This document shows, piece after piece, positions 46,548-61,657 of a stretch of DNA of 64,000 nt. The notes beneath the pieces are model-generated. The model made no database searches and was not told the DNA's origin. It saw only the letters and a list, made by a program, of their open reading frames with translations. This DNA comes from Megachile rotundata (taxonomy: Eukaryota > Arthropoda > Insecta > Hymenoptera > Megachilidae), in contig NC_134993.1 of NCBI RefSeq assembly GCF_050947335.1, forward strand, positions 5,394,001-5,458,000, read 5' to 3'. Position 1 is the stretch's first letter; each line of letters starts with the position of its first letter. The position numbers and the translations under genes are program-made.

Positions 46548-47287
46548 ATGACGATCACACAATCACCATCACACAATCACGATCACACAATCACAATCAC
46601 ACAATCACGATCACACAATCACGATCACTCAATCACCATCACACAATCACGTTCACACAATCACAAACACACAGTCGCGATCACACCATCACGATCACAC
46701 AATCACGATCACACAGTCACGATAACACAATTACGATCACACAGTCACGATCACACAATCAGAGTCACACAATCACAATCACACAACCACAATCACACAA
46801 TCACACAGTCACAATACCACAATCACGATCACACAATCACGACCACACAGTCACGATCACACAATCACGATCACACAATCACAATCACACAATCACAATC
46901 ACACAATCACAATAACACAATCAAGGTCGCACAATGACGATCACACAATCACCATCACACAATCACGACCACTCAATCACGATCACACAATCACGATCAC
47001 ACATTCACGATCACACAATCACGATCACACAATCACGTTCACACAATCACAAACACAGAGTTGCGATCACACGATCACGATCACACAATCACGATCACAC
47101 AGTCACGATCACACAATCACGATCACACAGTCACGATCACACAATCAGAGTCACACAATCACAATCACACAACCACAATCAGACAATCACACAGTCACAA
47201 TCCCACAATCACGATCACACAATCACGACCACACAGTCACGATCACACAATCACAATCATACAATCACAATCACACAATCACGATCA
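46548..47287. repeat. Q-R cassette 7, end recombined
   Basis: Carries ACGATAACACAATT near 46,720. A private ACTCAATCACCATC is near 46,627. At about 47,280 the expected AATAACAC is replaced by an ACGATCACACAATC join into a second R-like stretch. Confidence 0.88.
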
Positions 47288-48045
47288 CACAATCACGATC
47301 ACTCAATCACAATCACACAATCACGTTCACACAATCACAAACACACAGTCGCGATCACACCATCACGATCACACAATCACGATCACACAGTCACGATCAC
47401 ACAATTACGATCACACAGTCACGATCACACAATCAGAGTCACACAATCACAATCACACAACCACAATCACACAATCACACAGTCACAGTCCCACAATCAC
47501 GATCACACAATCACGACCACACAGTCACGATCACACAATCACAATCATACAATCACAATCACACAATCACAATAACACAATCAGACAATCACACAGTCAC
47601 ACAATCACGATCACACAATCACGATCACACAATCACGATCACACAATCACGATCACACAATCACGATCACACAATCACGATCACACAATCACAATCAAAC
47701 AATCACAATCACACAATCACGATCACACAATCACGATCACTCAATCACAATCACACAATCACGTTCACACAATCACAAACACACAGTCGCGATCACACCA
47801 TCACGATCACACAATCACGATCACACAGTCACGATCACACAATTACGATCACACAGTCACGATCACACAATCAGAGTCACACAATCACAATCACACAACC
47901 ACAATCACACAATCACACAGTCACAATACCACAATCACGATCACACAATCACGACCACACAGTCACGATCACACAGTCACGATCACATAATCACAATCAC
48001 ACAATCACAATCACACAATCACAATAACACAATCAAGGTCGCACA

Positions 48046-49020
48046 ATGACGATCACACAATCACCATCACACAATCACGACCACTCAATCACGATCACAC
48101 AATCACGATCACACATTCACGATCACACAATCACGTTCACACAATCACAAACACAGAGTTGCGATCACACGATCACGATCACACAATCACGACCACACGA
48201 TCACGATCACACGATCACGATCACACAATCACAATCACACAATCAAGGCCACACAATGACGATCACACAATCACGATCACACAATCACGTTCACACAATC
48301 ACAAGCACACAGTCGCGATCACTCGATCACGATCACACAATCACGATCACACAGTCACGATCACACAATCACAATCGCACAATCACAATCACACAATCAC
48401 GATCACACAATCACGATCACACAATCACGATCACTCAATCACAATCACACAATCACAATCACACAATCACGACCACACAGTCACGATCACACAATCACAA
48501 TCATACAATCACAATCACACAATCACAATAACACAATCAGACAATCACACAGTCACACAATCACGATCACACAATCACAATAACACAATCAGACAATCAC
48601 ACAGTCACACAATCACGATCACACAATCACGATCACACAATCACGATCACACAATCACGATCACACAATCACCATCACACAATCACGATCACACAATCAC
48701 GATCACTCAATCACAATCACACAATCACAAAAACACAGCCGCGATCACACGATCACGATCACACGATCACGATCACACAATCACGATCACGCAATCACGA
48801 TCACACAATCACAATCATACAATCACAATCACACAATCAGAATAACACAATCAGACAATCACACAGTCACACAATCACGATCACACAATCACGATCACAC
48901 AATCACGATCACACAATCACGATCACACAATCACGATCACACAATCACGATCACACAATCACGATCACACAATCACAATCACACAATCACAATCACACAA
49001 TCACGATCACACAATCACGA
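48046..49020. repeat. S cassette 4, right end replaced
   Basis: Same order as S1 up to about 49,020, then a switch to ACGTTCACAC and CGCGATCACACGATC and into G-free runs. The same join, with ACATAGTCACG, occurs near 59,760. Confidence 0.84.
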
Positions 49021-49173
49021 TCACACAATCACGTTCACACAATCACAAACACACAGTCGCGATCACACGATCACGATCACACAATCACGATCACATAGTC
49101 ACGATCACACAATTACGATCACACAGTCACAATCACACAATCACAATCACACAATCACAATCACACAATCACG

Positions 49174-49338
49174 ATCACACAATCACAATCACACAATCAC
49201 AATCACACAATCACAATCACACAATCACAATCACACAATCACAATCACACAATCACAATCACACAATCACAATCACACAATCACAATCACACAATCACAA
49301 TCACACAATCACAATCCCACAATCACAATCACAATCAC
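49174..49338. repeat. G-free run of 165 bp
   Basis: Nearly pure 14-bp AATCACAATCACAC units, ending at AATCCCAC and two AATCAC hexamers. Confidence 0.95.
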
Positions 49339-50600
49339 GATCACACAGTCACGATCACACAATCAGAGTCACACAATCACAATCACACAACCACAATCAC
49401 ACAATCATACAGTCACAATCCCACAATCACGATCACACAATCACAATCACACAATCACAATCACACAATCACAATAACACAATCAAGGTCGCACAATGAC
49501 GATCACACAATCACCATCACACAATCACGACCACTCAATCACGATCACACAATCACGTTCACACAATCACAAACACAGAGTTGCGATCACACGATCACGA
49601 TCACACAATCACGATCACACAGTCACGATCACACAATCACGATCACACAGTCACGATCACACAATCAGAGTCACACAATCACAATCACACAACCACAATC
49701 ACACAATCACACAGTCACAATCCCACAATCACGATCACACAATCACGACCACACAGTCACGATCACACAATCACCATCATACAATCACAATCACACAATC
49801 ACAATCACACAATCACAATCACACAATCACGATCACACAATCACAATCACACAATCACAATCACACAATCACAATCACACAATCACAATCACACAATCAC
49901 AATCACACAATCACAATCACACAATCACAATCACACAATCACAATCACACAATCACAATCCCACAATCACAATCACAATCACGATCACACAGTCACGATC
50001 ACACAATCAGAGTCACACAATCACAATCACACAACCACAATCACACAATCATACAGTCACAATCCCACAATCACGATCACACAATCACAATCACACAATC
50101 ACAATCACACAATCACAATAACACAATCAAGGTCGCACAATGACGATCACACAATCACCATCACACAATCACGACCACTCAATCACGATCACACAATCAC
50201 GTTCACACAATCACAAACACAGAGTTGCGATCACACGATCACGATCACACAATCACGATCACACAGTCACGATCACACAATCACGATCACACAGTCACGA
50301 TCACACAATCAGAGTCACACAATCACAATCACACAACCACAATCACACAATCACACAGTCACAATCCCACAATCACGATCACACAATCACGACCACACAG
50401 TCACGATCACACAATCACAATCATACAATCACAATCACACAATCACAATAACACAATCAGACAATCACACAGTCACACAATCACGATCACACAATCACGA
50501 TCACACAATCACGATCACACAATCACGATCACACAATCACGATCACACAATCACGATCACACAATCACGATCACACAATCACAATCACACAATCACAATC
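49316..50600. repeat. 644-bp tandem pair in cycle VI
   Basis: Landmark B recurs at 49,496 and 50,140, and ACAGAGTTGCG at the same +644 offset. The first copy carries AATCACCATCATAC near 49,770 where the second has AATCACAATCATAC. Outer limits are approximate. Confidence 0.85.
49832..49982. repeat. G-free run of 151 bp
   Basis: Second member of the 644-bp pair, one unit shorter than the first. Confidence 0.95.
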
Positions 50601-50844
50601 ACACAATCACGATCACACAATCACGATCACTCAATCACAATCACACAATCACAAAAACACAGTCGCGATCACACGATCACGATCACACGATCACGATCAC
50701 ACGATCACGATCACACAATCACGATCACACAATCACGATCACACAATCACAATCACACAATCACAATCACACAATCACGATCACACAATCACAATCACAA
50801 TAACACAATCAGACAATCACACAGTCACACAATCACGATCACAC

Positions 50845-50916
50845 AATCACAATCACAATCACAATCACAATCACAATCACAATCACAATCACAATCACAA
50901 TCACAATCACAATCAC
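50845..50916. repeat. Hex tract 8, (AATCAC)12
   Basis: Twelve perfect hexamers, 91 bp before G-block 7. The linker carries a private AATCATAATCAC variant near 50,921. Confidence 0.97.
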
Positions 50917-51007
50917 AAAATCATAATCACACAATCGCAATCACACAATCACAATCACACAATCAAAATCACACAATCACACAATCACGATCACACAATC
51001 ACGATCA

Positions 51008-51554
51008 CGCAATCGCGATCTCACAATGGCGATCACGCAATCACGGTCACACAATCACGGCCACACAATCACGGTCATTAAATCACGGTCACAAAATCAC
51101 GCTCACACAATCATGGTCACACAACTGGAACACACAATCACGAACACACAATCACGGTCACACAATCACGGTCACACTATAACGGCCACACAATCACGGC
51201 CACACAATCACGGTCACACAGTCACTGTTACACAATCACGGTCGCGCAATCACGGTCGCGCAATCACGGTCACGCAATCACGGTCACGCAATCACGGTCA
51301 CACAATCGTGGTCGCGCAATCACGGTCACGCAATCACGGTCACACAATCGTCGTCACGCAATCACGGCCACACAATCGTGGTCACGCAATCACGGTCACA
51401 CAATCGCGATCACACAATCGCGGTCACACAATCATCGTCACACAATCATCGTCACACAACACGAACACACAATCACGAACACACAATCACGGTCACACAA
51501 TCACGGTCACACAGTCACTGTCACACAATCACGGCCACGCAATCACGGTCACAC
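51008..51554. repeat. G-block 7 (547 bp)
   Basis: Full length, same order as block 1. It starts the simplest cycle. Confidence 0.95.
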
Positions 51555-52025
51555 AATCACGACCACACAGTCACGATCACACAATCACAATCACACAATC
51601 ACAATCACACAATCACAATCACACAATCACAATCACACAATCACAATCACACAATCAAAACCACACAATCACAATCACACAATCAAGGTCACACAATGAC
51701 GATCACACAAACACGATCACTCAATCACAATCACACAATCACGTTCACACAATCACAAACACACAGTCGCAATCACACCATCACGATCACACAATCACGA
51801 TCACACAGTCACGATCACACAATTACGATCACACAGTCACGATCACACAATCAGAGTCACACAATCACAATCACACAACCACAATCACACAATCACACAG
51901 TCACAATACCACAATCACGATCACACAATCACGACCACACAGTCACGATCACACAATCACGATCACACAATCACAATCACACAATCACAATCACACAATC
52001 ACAATAACACAATCAAGGTCGCACA

Positions 52026-52717
52026 ATGACGATCACACAATCACCATCACACAATCACGACCACTCAATCACGATCACACAATCACGATCACACATTCAC
52101 GATCACACAATCACGTTCACACAATCACAAACACAGAGTTGCGATCACACGATCACGATCACACAATCATGATCACACGATCACGATCACACGATCACGA
52201 TCACACAATCACAATCACACAATCAAGGCCACACAATGACGATCACACAATCACCATCACACAATCTCGACCACACAATCACGATCACACAATCACGATC
52301 ACACAATCACGTTCACACAATCACAAGCACACAGTCGCGATCACTCGATCACGATCACACAATCACGATCACACAGTCACGATCACACAATCACAATCGC
52401 ACAATCACAATCACACAATCACGATCACACAATCACGATCAATCAATCACAATCACACAATCACAATCACACAATCACGACCACACAGTCACGATCAAAC
52501 AATCACAATCATACAATCACAATCACACAATCACAATAACACAATCAGACAATCACACAGTCACACAATCACGATCACACAATCACAATAACACAATCAG
52601 ACAATCACACAGTCACACAATCACGATCACACAATCACGATCACACAATCACAATCACACAATCACAATCACACAATCAAAACCACACAATCACAATCAC
52701 ACAATCAAGGTCACACA
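52026..52717. repeat. P cassette 9 (692 bp)
   Basis: Full length with the common CAGAGTTGCG. Private AATCATGATCACACG near 52,167 and ACGATCAAACAATC near 52,491. Confidence 0.9.
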
Positions 52718-53457
52718 ATGACGATCACACAATCACCATCACACAATCACGATCACACAATCACAATCACACAATCACGATCACATAATCACGATCACTC
52801 AATCACAATCACACAATCACGTTCACACAATCACAAACACACAGTCGCGATCACACCATCACGATCACACAATCACGATCACACAGTCACGATCACACAA
52901 TTACGATCACACAGTCACGATCACACAATCAGAGTCACACAATCACAATCACACAACCACAATCACACAATCACACAGTCACAATACCACAATCACGATC
53001 ACACAATCACGACCACACAGTCACGATCACACAATCACGATCACACAATCACAATCACACAATCACAATCACACAATCACAATAACACAATCAAGGTCGC
53101 ACAATGACGATCACACAATCACCATCACACAATCACGACCACTCAATCACGATCACACAATCACGATCACACATTCACGATCACACAATCACGATCACAC
53201 AATCACGTTCACACAATCACAAACACAGAGTTGCGATCACACGATCACGATCACACAATCACGATCACACAGTCACGATCACACAATTACGATCACACAG
53301 TCACGATCACACAATCAGAGTCACACAATCACAATCACACAACCACAATCACACAATCACACAGTCACAATCCCACAATCACGATCACACAATCACGACC
53401 ACACAGTCACGATCACACAATCACAATCATACAATCACAATCACACAATCACAATAA
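52718..53457. repeat. Q-R cassette 8 (740 bp)
   Basis: Private ACATAATCACGATCAC near 52,783. R has ACAATTACG near 53,283, where most copies have ACAATCACG. Confidence 0.9.
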
Positions 53458-53927
53458 CACAATCAGACAATCACACAGTCACACAATCACGATCACACAA
53501 TCACGATCACACAATCACGATCACACAATCACGATCACACAATCACGATCACACAATCACGATCACACAATCACAATCAAACAATCACAATCACACAATC
53601 ACGATCACACAATCACGATCACTCAATCACAATCACACAATCACGTTCACACAATCACAAACACACAGTCGCGATCACACCATCACGATCACACAATCAC
53701 GATCACACAGTCACGATCACACAATTACGATCACACAGTCACGATCACACAATCAGAGTCACACAATCACAATCACACAACCACAATCACACAATCACAC
53801 AGTCACAATACCACAATCACGATCACACAATCACGACCACACAGTCACGATCACACAGTCACGATCACATAATCACAATCACACAATCACAATCACACAA
53901 TCACAATAACACAATCAAGGTCGCACA

Positions 53928-55082
53928 ATGACGATCACACAATCACCATCACACAATCACGACCACTCAATCACGATCACACAATCACGATCACACATTC
54001 ACGATCACACAATCACGTTCACACAATCACAAACACAGAGTTGCGATCACACGATCACGATCACACAATCACGACCACACGATCACGATCACACGATCAC
54101 GATCACACAATCACAATCACACAATCAAGGCCACACAATGACGATCACACAATCACGATCACACAATCACGTTCACACAATCACAAGCACACAGTCGCGA
54201 TCACTCGATCACGATCACACAATCACGATCACACAGTCACGATCACACAATCACAATCGCACAATCACAATCACACAATCACGATCACACAATCACGATC
54301 ACACAATCACGATCACTCAATCACAATCACACAATCACAATCACACAATCACGACCACACAGTCACGATCACACAATCACAATCATACAATCACAATCAC
54401 ACAATCACAATAACACAATCAGACAATCACACAGTCACACAATCACGATCACACAATCACGATCACACAATCACGATCACACAATCACAATCACACAATC
54501 ACCATCACACAATCACGATCACACAATCACGATCACTCAATCACAATCACACAATCACAAAAACACAGCCGCGATCACACGATCACGATCACACGATCAC
54601 GATCACACAATCACGATCACGCAATCACGATCACACAATCACAATCATACAATCACAATCACACAATCAGAATAACACAATCAGACAATCACACAGTCAC
54701 ACAATCACGATCACACAATCACGATCACACAATCACGATCACACAATCACGATCACACAATCACGATCACACAATCACGATCACACAATCACGATCACAC
54801 AATCACGATCACACAATCACAATCACACAATCACAATCACACAATCACGATCACACAATCACGATCACTCAATCACAATCACACAATCACAAAAACACAG
54901 TCGCGATCACACGATCACGATCACACGATCACGATCACACGATCACGATCACACAATCACGATCACACAATCACGATCACACAATCACAATCACACAATC
55001 ACAATCACACAATCACGATCACACAATCACAATCACAATAACACAATCAGACAATCACACAGTCACACAATCACGATCACAC
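53928..55082. repeat. S cassette 5
   Basis: Same order as S1, but one of the two AATAACAC-AATCAGAC octamer sets is missing near 54,440. Confidence 0.85.
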
Positions 55083-55166
55083 AATCACAATCACAATCAC
55101 AATCACAATCACAATCACAATCACAATCACAATCACAATCACAATCACAATCACAATCACAATCAC
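55083..55166. repeat. Hex tract 9, (AATCAC)14
   Basis: Fourteen perfect hexamers, 91 bp before G-block 8. Confidence 0.97.
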
Positions 55167-55257
55167 AAAATCACAATCACACAATCGCAATCACACAATC
55201 ACAATCACACAATCAAAATCACACAATCACACAATCACGATCACACAATCACGATCA

Positions 55258-55790
55258 CGCAATCGCGATCTCACAATGGCGATCACGCAATCACGGTCAC
55301 ACAATCACGGCCACACAATCACGGTCATTAAATCACGGTCACAAAATCACGCTCACACAATCATGGTCACACAACTGGAACACACAATCACGAACACACA
55401 ATCACGGTCACACAATCACGGTCACACTATAACGGCCACACAATCACGGCCACACAATCACGGTCACACAGTCACTGTTACACAATCACGGTCGCGCAAT
55501 CACGGTCGCGCAATCACGGTCACGCAATCACGGTCACGCAATCACGGTCACACAATCGTGGTCGCGCAATCACGGTCACGCAATCACGGTCACACAATCG
55601 TCGTCACGCAATCACGGCCACACAATCGTGGTCACGCAATCACGGTCACAAAATCGCGATCACACAATCGCGGTCACACAATCATCGTCACACAACACGA
55701 ACACACAATCACGAACACACAATCACGGTCACACAATCACGGTCACACAGTCACTGTCACACAATCACGGCCACGCAATCACGGTCACAC
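55258..55790. repeat. G-block 8 (533 bp, 14 bp deleted)
   Basis: One of the two AATCATCGTCACAC units is missing near 55,690. A private ACAAAATCGCG replaces ACACAATCGCG near 55,648. Confidence 0.95.
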
Positions 55791-56247
55791 AATCACGACC
55801 ACACAGTCACGATCACACAATCACAATCACACAATCACAATCACACAATCACAATCACACAATCACAATCACACAATCAAAACCACACAATCACAATCAC
55901 ACAATCAAGGTCACACAATGACGATCACACAAACACGATCACTCAATCACAATCACACAATCACGTTCACACAATCACAAACACACAGTCGCGATCACAC
56001 CATCACGATCACACAATCACGATCACACAGTCACGATCACACAATTACGATCACACAGTCACGATCACACAATCAGAGTCACACAATCACAATCACACAA
56101 CCACAATCACACAATCACACAGTCACAATACCACAATCACGATCACACAATCACGACCACACAGTCACGATCACACAATCACGATCACACAATCACAATC
56201 ACACAATCACAATCACACAATCACAATAACACAATCAAGGTCGCACA

Positions 56248-56939
56248 ATGACGATCACACAATCACCATCACACAATCACGACCACTCAATCACGATCAC
56301 ACAATCACGATCACACATTCACGATCACACAATCACGTTCACACAATCACAAACACAGAGTTGCGATCACACGATCACGATCACACAATCACGATCACAC
56401 GATCACGATCACACGATCACGATCACACAATCACAATCACACAATCAAGGCCACACAATGACGCTCACACAATCACCATCACACAATCTCGTCCACACAA
56501 TCACGATCACACAATCACGATCACACAATCACGTTCACACAATCACAAGCACACAGTCGCGATCACTCGATCACGATCACACAATCACGATCACACAGTC
56601 ACGATCACACAATCACAATCGCACAATCACAATCACACAATCACGATCACACAATCAAGATCAATCAATCACAATCACACAATCACAATCACACAATCAC
56701 GACCACACAGTCACGATCACACAATCACAATCATACAATCACAATCACACAATCACAATAACACAATCAGACAATCACACAGTCACACAATCACGATCAC
56801 ACAATCACAATAACACAATCAGACAATCACACAGTCACACAATCACGATCACACAATCACGATCACACAATCACAATCACACAATCACAATCACACAATC
56901 AAAACCACACAATCACAATCACACAATCAAGGTCACACA
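56248..56939. repeat. P cassette 10 (692 bp)
   Basis: Private ATGACGCTCAC at 56,459 and TCTCGTCCAC near 56,488. AATCAAGATC at 56,653 is shared with P11. Confidence 0.9.
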
Positions 56940-57679
56940 ATGACGATCACACAATCACCATCACACAATCACGATCACACAATCACAATCACACAATCAC
57001 GATCACACAATCACGATCACTCAATCACAATCACACAATCACGTTCACACAATCACAAACACACAGTCGCGATCACACCATCACGATCACACAATCACGA
57101 TCACACAGTCACGATCACACAATTACGATCACACAGTCACGATCACACAATCAGAGTCACACAATCACAATCACACAACCACAATCACACAATCACACAG
57201 TCACAATACCACAATCACGATCACACAATCACGACCACACAGTCACGATCACACAATCACGATCACACAATCACAATCACACAATCACAATCACACAATC
57301 ACAATAACACAATCAAGGTCGCACAATGACGATCACACAATCACCATCACACAATCACGACCACTCAATCACGATCACACAATCACGATCACACATTCAC
57401 GATCACACAATCACGATCACACAATCACGTTCACACAATCACAAACACAGAGTTGCGATCACACGATCACGATCACACAATCACGATCACACAGTCACGA
57501 TCACACAATCACGATCACACAGTCACGATCACACAATCAGAGTCACACAATCACAATCACACAACCACAATCACACAATCACACAGTCACAATCCCACAA
57601 TCACGATCACACAATCACGACCACACAGTCACGATCACACAATCACAATCATACAATCACAATCACACAATCACAATAA
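56940..57679. repeat. Q-R cassette 9 (740 bp)
   Basis: Common form. Just downstream, ACGATCTCACAATC near 57,767 is shared with 62,485. Confidence 0.9.
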
Positions 57680-58135
57680 CACAATCAGACAATCACACAG
57701 TCACACAATCACGATCACACAATCACGATCACACAATCACGATCACACAATCACGATCACACAATCACGATCTCACAATCACGATCACACAATCACGATC
57801 ACACAATCACAATCAAACAATCACAATCACACAATCACGATCACACAATCACGATCACTCAATCACAATCACACAATCACGTTCACACAATCACAAACAC
57901 ACAGTCGCGATCACACCATCACGATCACACAATCACGATCACACAGTCACGATCACACAATTACGATCACACAGTCACGATCACACAATCAGAGTCACAC
58001 AATCACAATCACACAACCACAATCACGCAATCACACAGTCACAATACCACAATCACGATCACACAATCACGACCACACAGTCACGATCACACAGTCACGA
58101 TCACACAATCACAATAACACAATCAAGGTCGCACA

Positions 58136-58838
58136 ATGACGATCACACAATCACCATCACACAATCACGACCACTCAATCACGATCACACAATCACGATC
58201 ACACATTCACGATCACACAATCACGTTCACACAATCACAAACACAGAGTTGCGATCACACGATCACGATCACACAATCACGATCACACGATCACGATCAC
58301 ACGATCACGATCACACGATCACGATCACACAATCACAATCACACAATCAAGGCCACACAATGACGATCACACAATCACCATCTCACAATCTCGACCACAC
58401 AATCACGATCACACAATCACGATCACACAATCACGTTCACACAATCACAAGCACACAGTCGCGATCACTCGATCACGATCACACAATCACGATCACACAG
58501 TCACGATCACACAATCACAATCGCACAATCACAATCACACAATCACGATCACACAATCACGATCACTCAATCACAATCACACAATCACAATCACACAATC
58601 ACGACCACACAGTCACGAGCACACAATCACAATCATACAATCACAATCACACAATCACAATAACACAATCAGACAATCACACAGTCACACAATCACGATC
58701 ACACAATCACAATAACACAATCAGACAATCACACAGTCACACAATCACGATCACACAATCACGATCACACAATCACGATCACACAATCACAATCACACAA
58801 TCACAATCACACAATCACGATCACACAATCACGATCAC
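58136..58838. repeat. S2 cassette 4
   Basis: Leads into X. ACGAGCACACAATC near 58,615 is shared with copy 5. Confidence 0.84.
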
Positions 58839-59538
58839 ACCATCACGATCACACAATCACACTCACACAACCACAATCACACAATCACACTGTCACAATC
58901 CCACAATCACGATCACACAATCACGATCACACAGTCACGATCACACGATCACGATCACACAATAACAATCCCACAATCGTTATCACACAATCATGATCAC
59001 ACAATCACCATCCCATAATCACCATCACACAATCACCATCACACAATCACGATCACACAATCACGATCAGACAATCACAATCACGCAATCACAATCACAC
59101 AATCACAATCACACAATCACAATCATACAATCACAATCACACAATCACAATCTCACAATCACAATTACACAATCACAATCACACAATCACAATCACACAA
59201 TCACAATCACACAATCACAATCACACAATCACAATCACACAATCACAATCCCACAATCACAATCCCACAATCACAATCCCACAATCACAATCCCACAATC
59301 ACAATCACACAACCACAATCACACAATCACACAGTCACAATCCCACAATCACGATCACACAATCACGATCACACAATCACAATCACACAATCACAATCAC
59401 ACAATCACAATCTCACAATCACAATATCACAATCGCAATCACACAATCGCAATAACACAATCAGACAATCACACAATCACACAATCACACAATCACGATC
59501 ACACAATCATGATCACACAATCGCGAACACACAATCAC
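58839..59538. repeat. X block, full copy in cycle VIII
   Basis: Full order with CGTTATCAC at 58,978. Private ACCATCCCATAATC near 59,008 and GATCAGACAATC near 59,065, both shared with the copy at 63,557. CGCGAACAC near 59,522 replaces CACGAACAC. Confidence 0.88.
59086..59333. repeat. G-free run of 248 bp
   Basis: Same length and place in X as 15,928-16,175. It recurs from 63,804 to the window end. Confidence 0.95.
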
Positions 59539-59847
59539 GATCACACAATCACGATCACACAATCACGATCACACAATCACCATCACACAATCACAATCAC
59601 ACAATCAAGGTCACACAATGACGATCGCACAATCACCATCACACAATCACGACCACTCAATCACGATCACACAATCACGATCACACAATCACGATCACAC
59701 AATCACGTTCACACAATCACAAACACACAGTCGCGATCACACGATCACGATCACACAATCACGATCACATAGTCACGATCACACAATTACGATCACACAG
59801 TCACAATCACACAATCACAATCACACAATCACAATCACACAATCACG

Positions 59848-60026
59848 ATCACACAATCACAATCACACAATCACAATCACACAATCACAATCACACAATC
59901 ACAATCACACAATCACAATCACACAATCACAATCACACAATCACAATCACACAATCACAATCACACAATCACAATCACACAATCACAATCACACAATCAC
60001 AATCCCACAATCACAATCACAATCAC
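59848..60026. repeat. G-free run of 179 bp
   Basis: Nearly pure AATCACAATCACAC units, one unit longer than the run at 49,174. Confidence 0.95.
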
Positions 60027-60744
60027 GATCACACAGTCACGATCACACAATCAGAGTCACACAATCACAATCACACAACCACAATCACACAATCATACAG
60101 TCACAATCCCACAATCACGATCACACAATCACAATCACACAATCACAATCACACAATCACAATAACACAATCAAGGTCGCACAATGACGATCACACAATC
60201 ACCATCACACAATCACGACCACTCAATCACGATCACACAATCACGTTCACACAATCACAAACACAGAGTTGCGATCACACGATCACGATCACACAATCAC
60301 GATCACACAGTCACGATCACACAATCACGATCACACAGTCACGATCACACAATCAGAGTCACACAATCACAATCACACAACCACAATCACACAATCACAC
60401 AGTCACAATCCCACAATCACGATCACACAATCACGACCACACAGTCACGATCACACAATCACAATCACACAATCACAATAACACAATCAGACAACCACAC
60501 AGTCACACAATCACGATCACACAATCACGATCACACAATCACGATCACACAATCACGATCACACAATCACGATCACACAATCACGATCACACAATCACGA
60601 TCACACAATCACAATCACACAATCACGATCACACAATCACGATCACACAATCACGATCACTCAATCACAATCACACAATCACAAAAACACAGTCGCGATC
60701 ACACGATCACGATCACACGATCACGATCACACGATCACGATCAC

Positions 60745-60957
60745 ACCATCACGATCACACAATCACACTCACACAACCACAATCACACAATCACACTGTC
60801 ACAATCCCACAATCACGATCACACAATCACGATCACACAGTCACGATCACACGATCACGATCACACAATAACAATCCCACAATCGTTATCACACAATCAT
60901 GATCACACAATCACCATCCCACAATCACCATCACACAATCACCATCACACAATCACG
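60745..60957. repeat. X block, partial
   Basis: Has the first third of X (CACTGTCAC, CGTTATCAC at 60,884, ACCATCCCAC) and then joins ACGACCACACAGTC. Confidence 0.86.
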
Positions 60958-61049
60958 ACCACACAGTCACGATCACACAATCACGATCACACAATCACAA
61001 TCACACAATCACAATCACACAATCACAATAACACAATCAAGGTCGCACA

Positions 61050-61657
61050 ATGACGATCACACAATCACCATCACACAATCACGACCACTCAATCACGATC
61101 ACACAATCACGATCACACATTCACGATCACACAATCACGTTCACACAATCACAAACACAGAGTTGCGATCACACGATCACGATCACACAATCACGATCAC
61201 ACGATCACGATCACACAATCACGATCACACAATCACGATCACACAATCACGTTCACACAATCACAAGCACACAGTCGCGATCACTCGATCACGATCACAC
61301 AATCACGATCACACAGTCACGATCACACAATCACAATCGCACAATCACAATCACACAATCACGATCACACAATCAAGATCAATCAATCACAATCACACAA
61401 TCACAATCACACAATCACGACCACACAGTCACGATCACACAATCACAATCATACAATCACAATCACACAATCACAATAACACAATCAGACAATCACACAG
61501 TCACACAATCACGATCACACAATCACAATAACACAATCAGACAATCACACAGTCACACAATCACGATCACACAATCACGATCACACAATCACAATCACAC
61601 AATCACAATCACACAATCAAAACCACACAATCACAATCACACAATCAAGGTCACACA
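61050..61657. repeat. P cassette 11, shortened to 608 bp
   Basis: Lacks 84 bp around landmark C. It shares AATCAAGATC (61,371) with P10 at +4,718. Confidence 0.9.

Larger units (their letters stand above)
45096..51007. repeat. Cycle VI (5,912 bp)
   Basis: Shortened G-block to 45,600; short Q 45,742-46,071; P shortened to 476 bp (46,072-46,547); Q 46,548; R 46,934 broken at about 47,280; a second R-like stretch to about 47,990; S 48,046; G-free runs at 49,174-49,338 and 49,832-49,982 within a 644-bp tandem pair; B 49,496 and 50,140; hex 50,845-50,916; 91-bp linker. Confidence 0.87.
51008..55257. repeat. Cycle VII (4,250 bp), simplest complete cycle
   Basis: G-block to 51,554; short Q 51,696-52,025; P 52,026; Q 52,718; R 53,104; S 53,928; hex 55,083-55,166; 91-bp linker. 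No X block, A/D' set or 438-bp duplication is present. It serves as the reference for the cycle plan. One AATAACAC-AATCAGAC octamer set present in other S cassettes is missing near 54,440. Confidence 0.9.
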
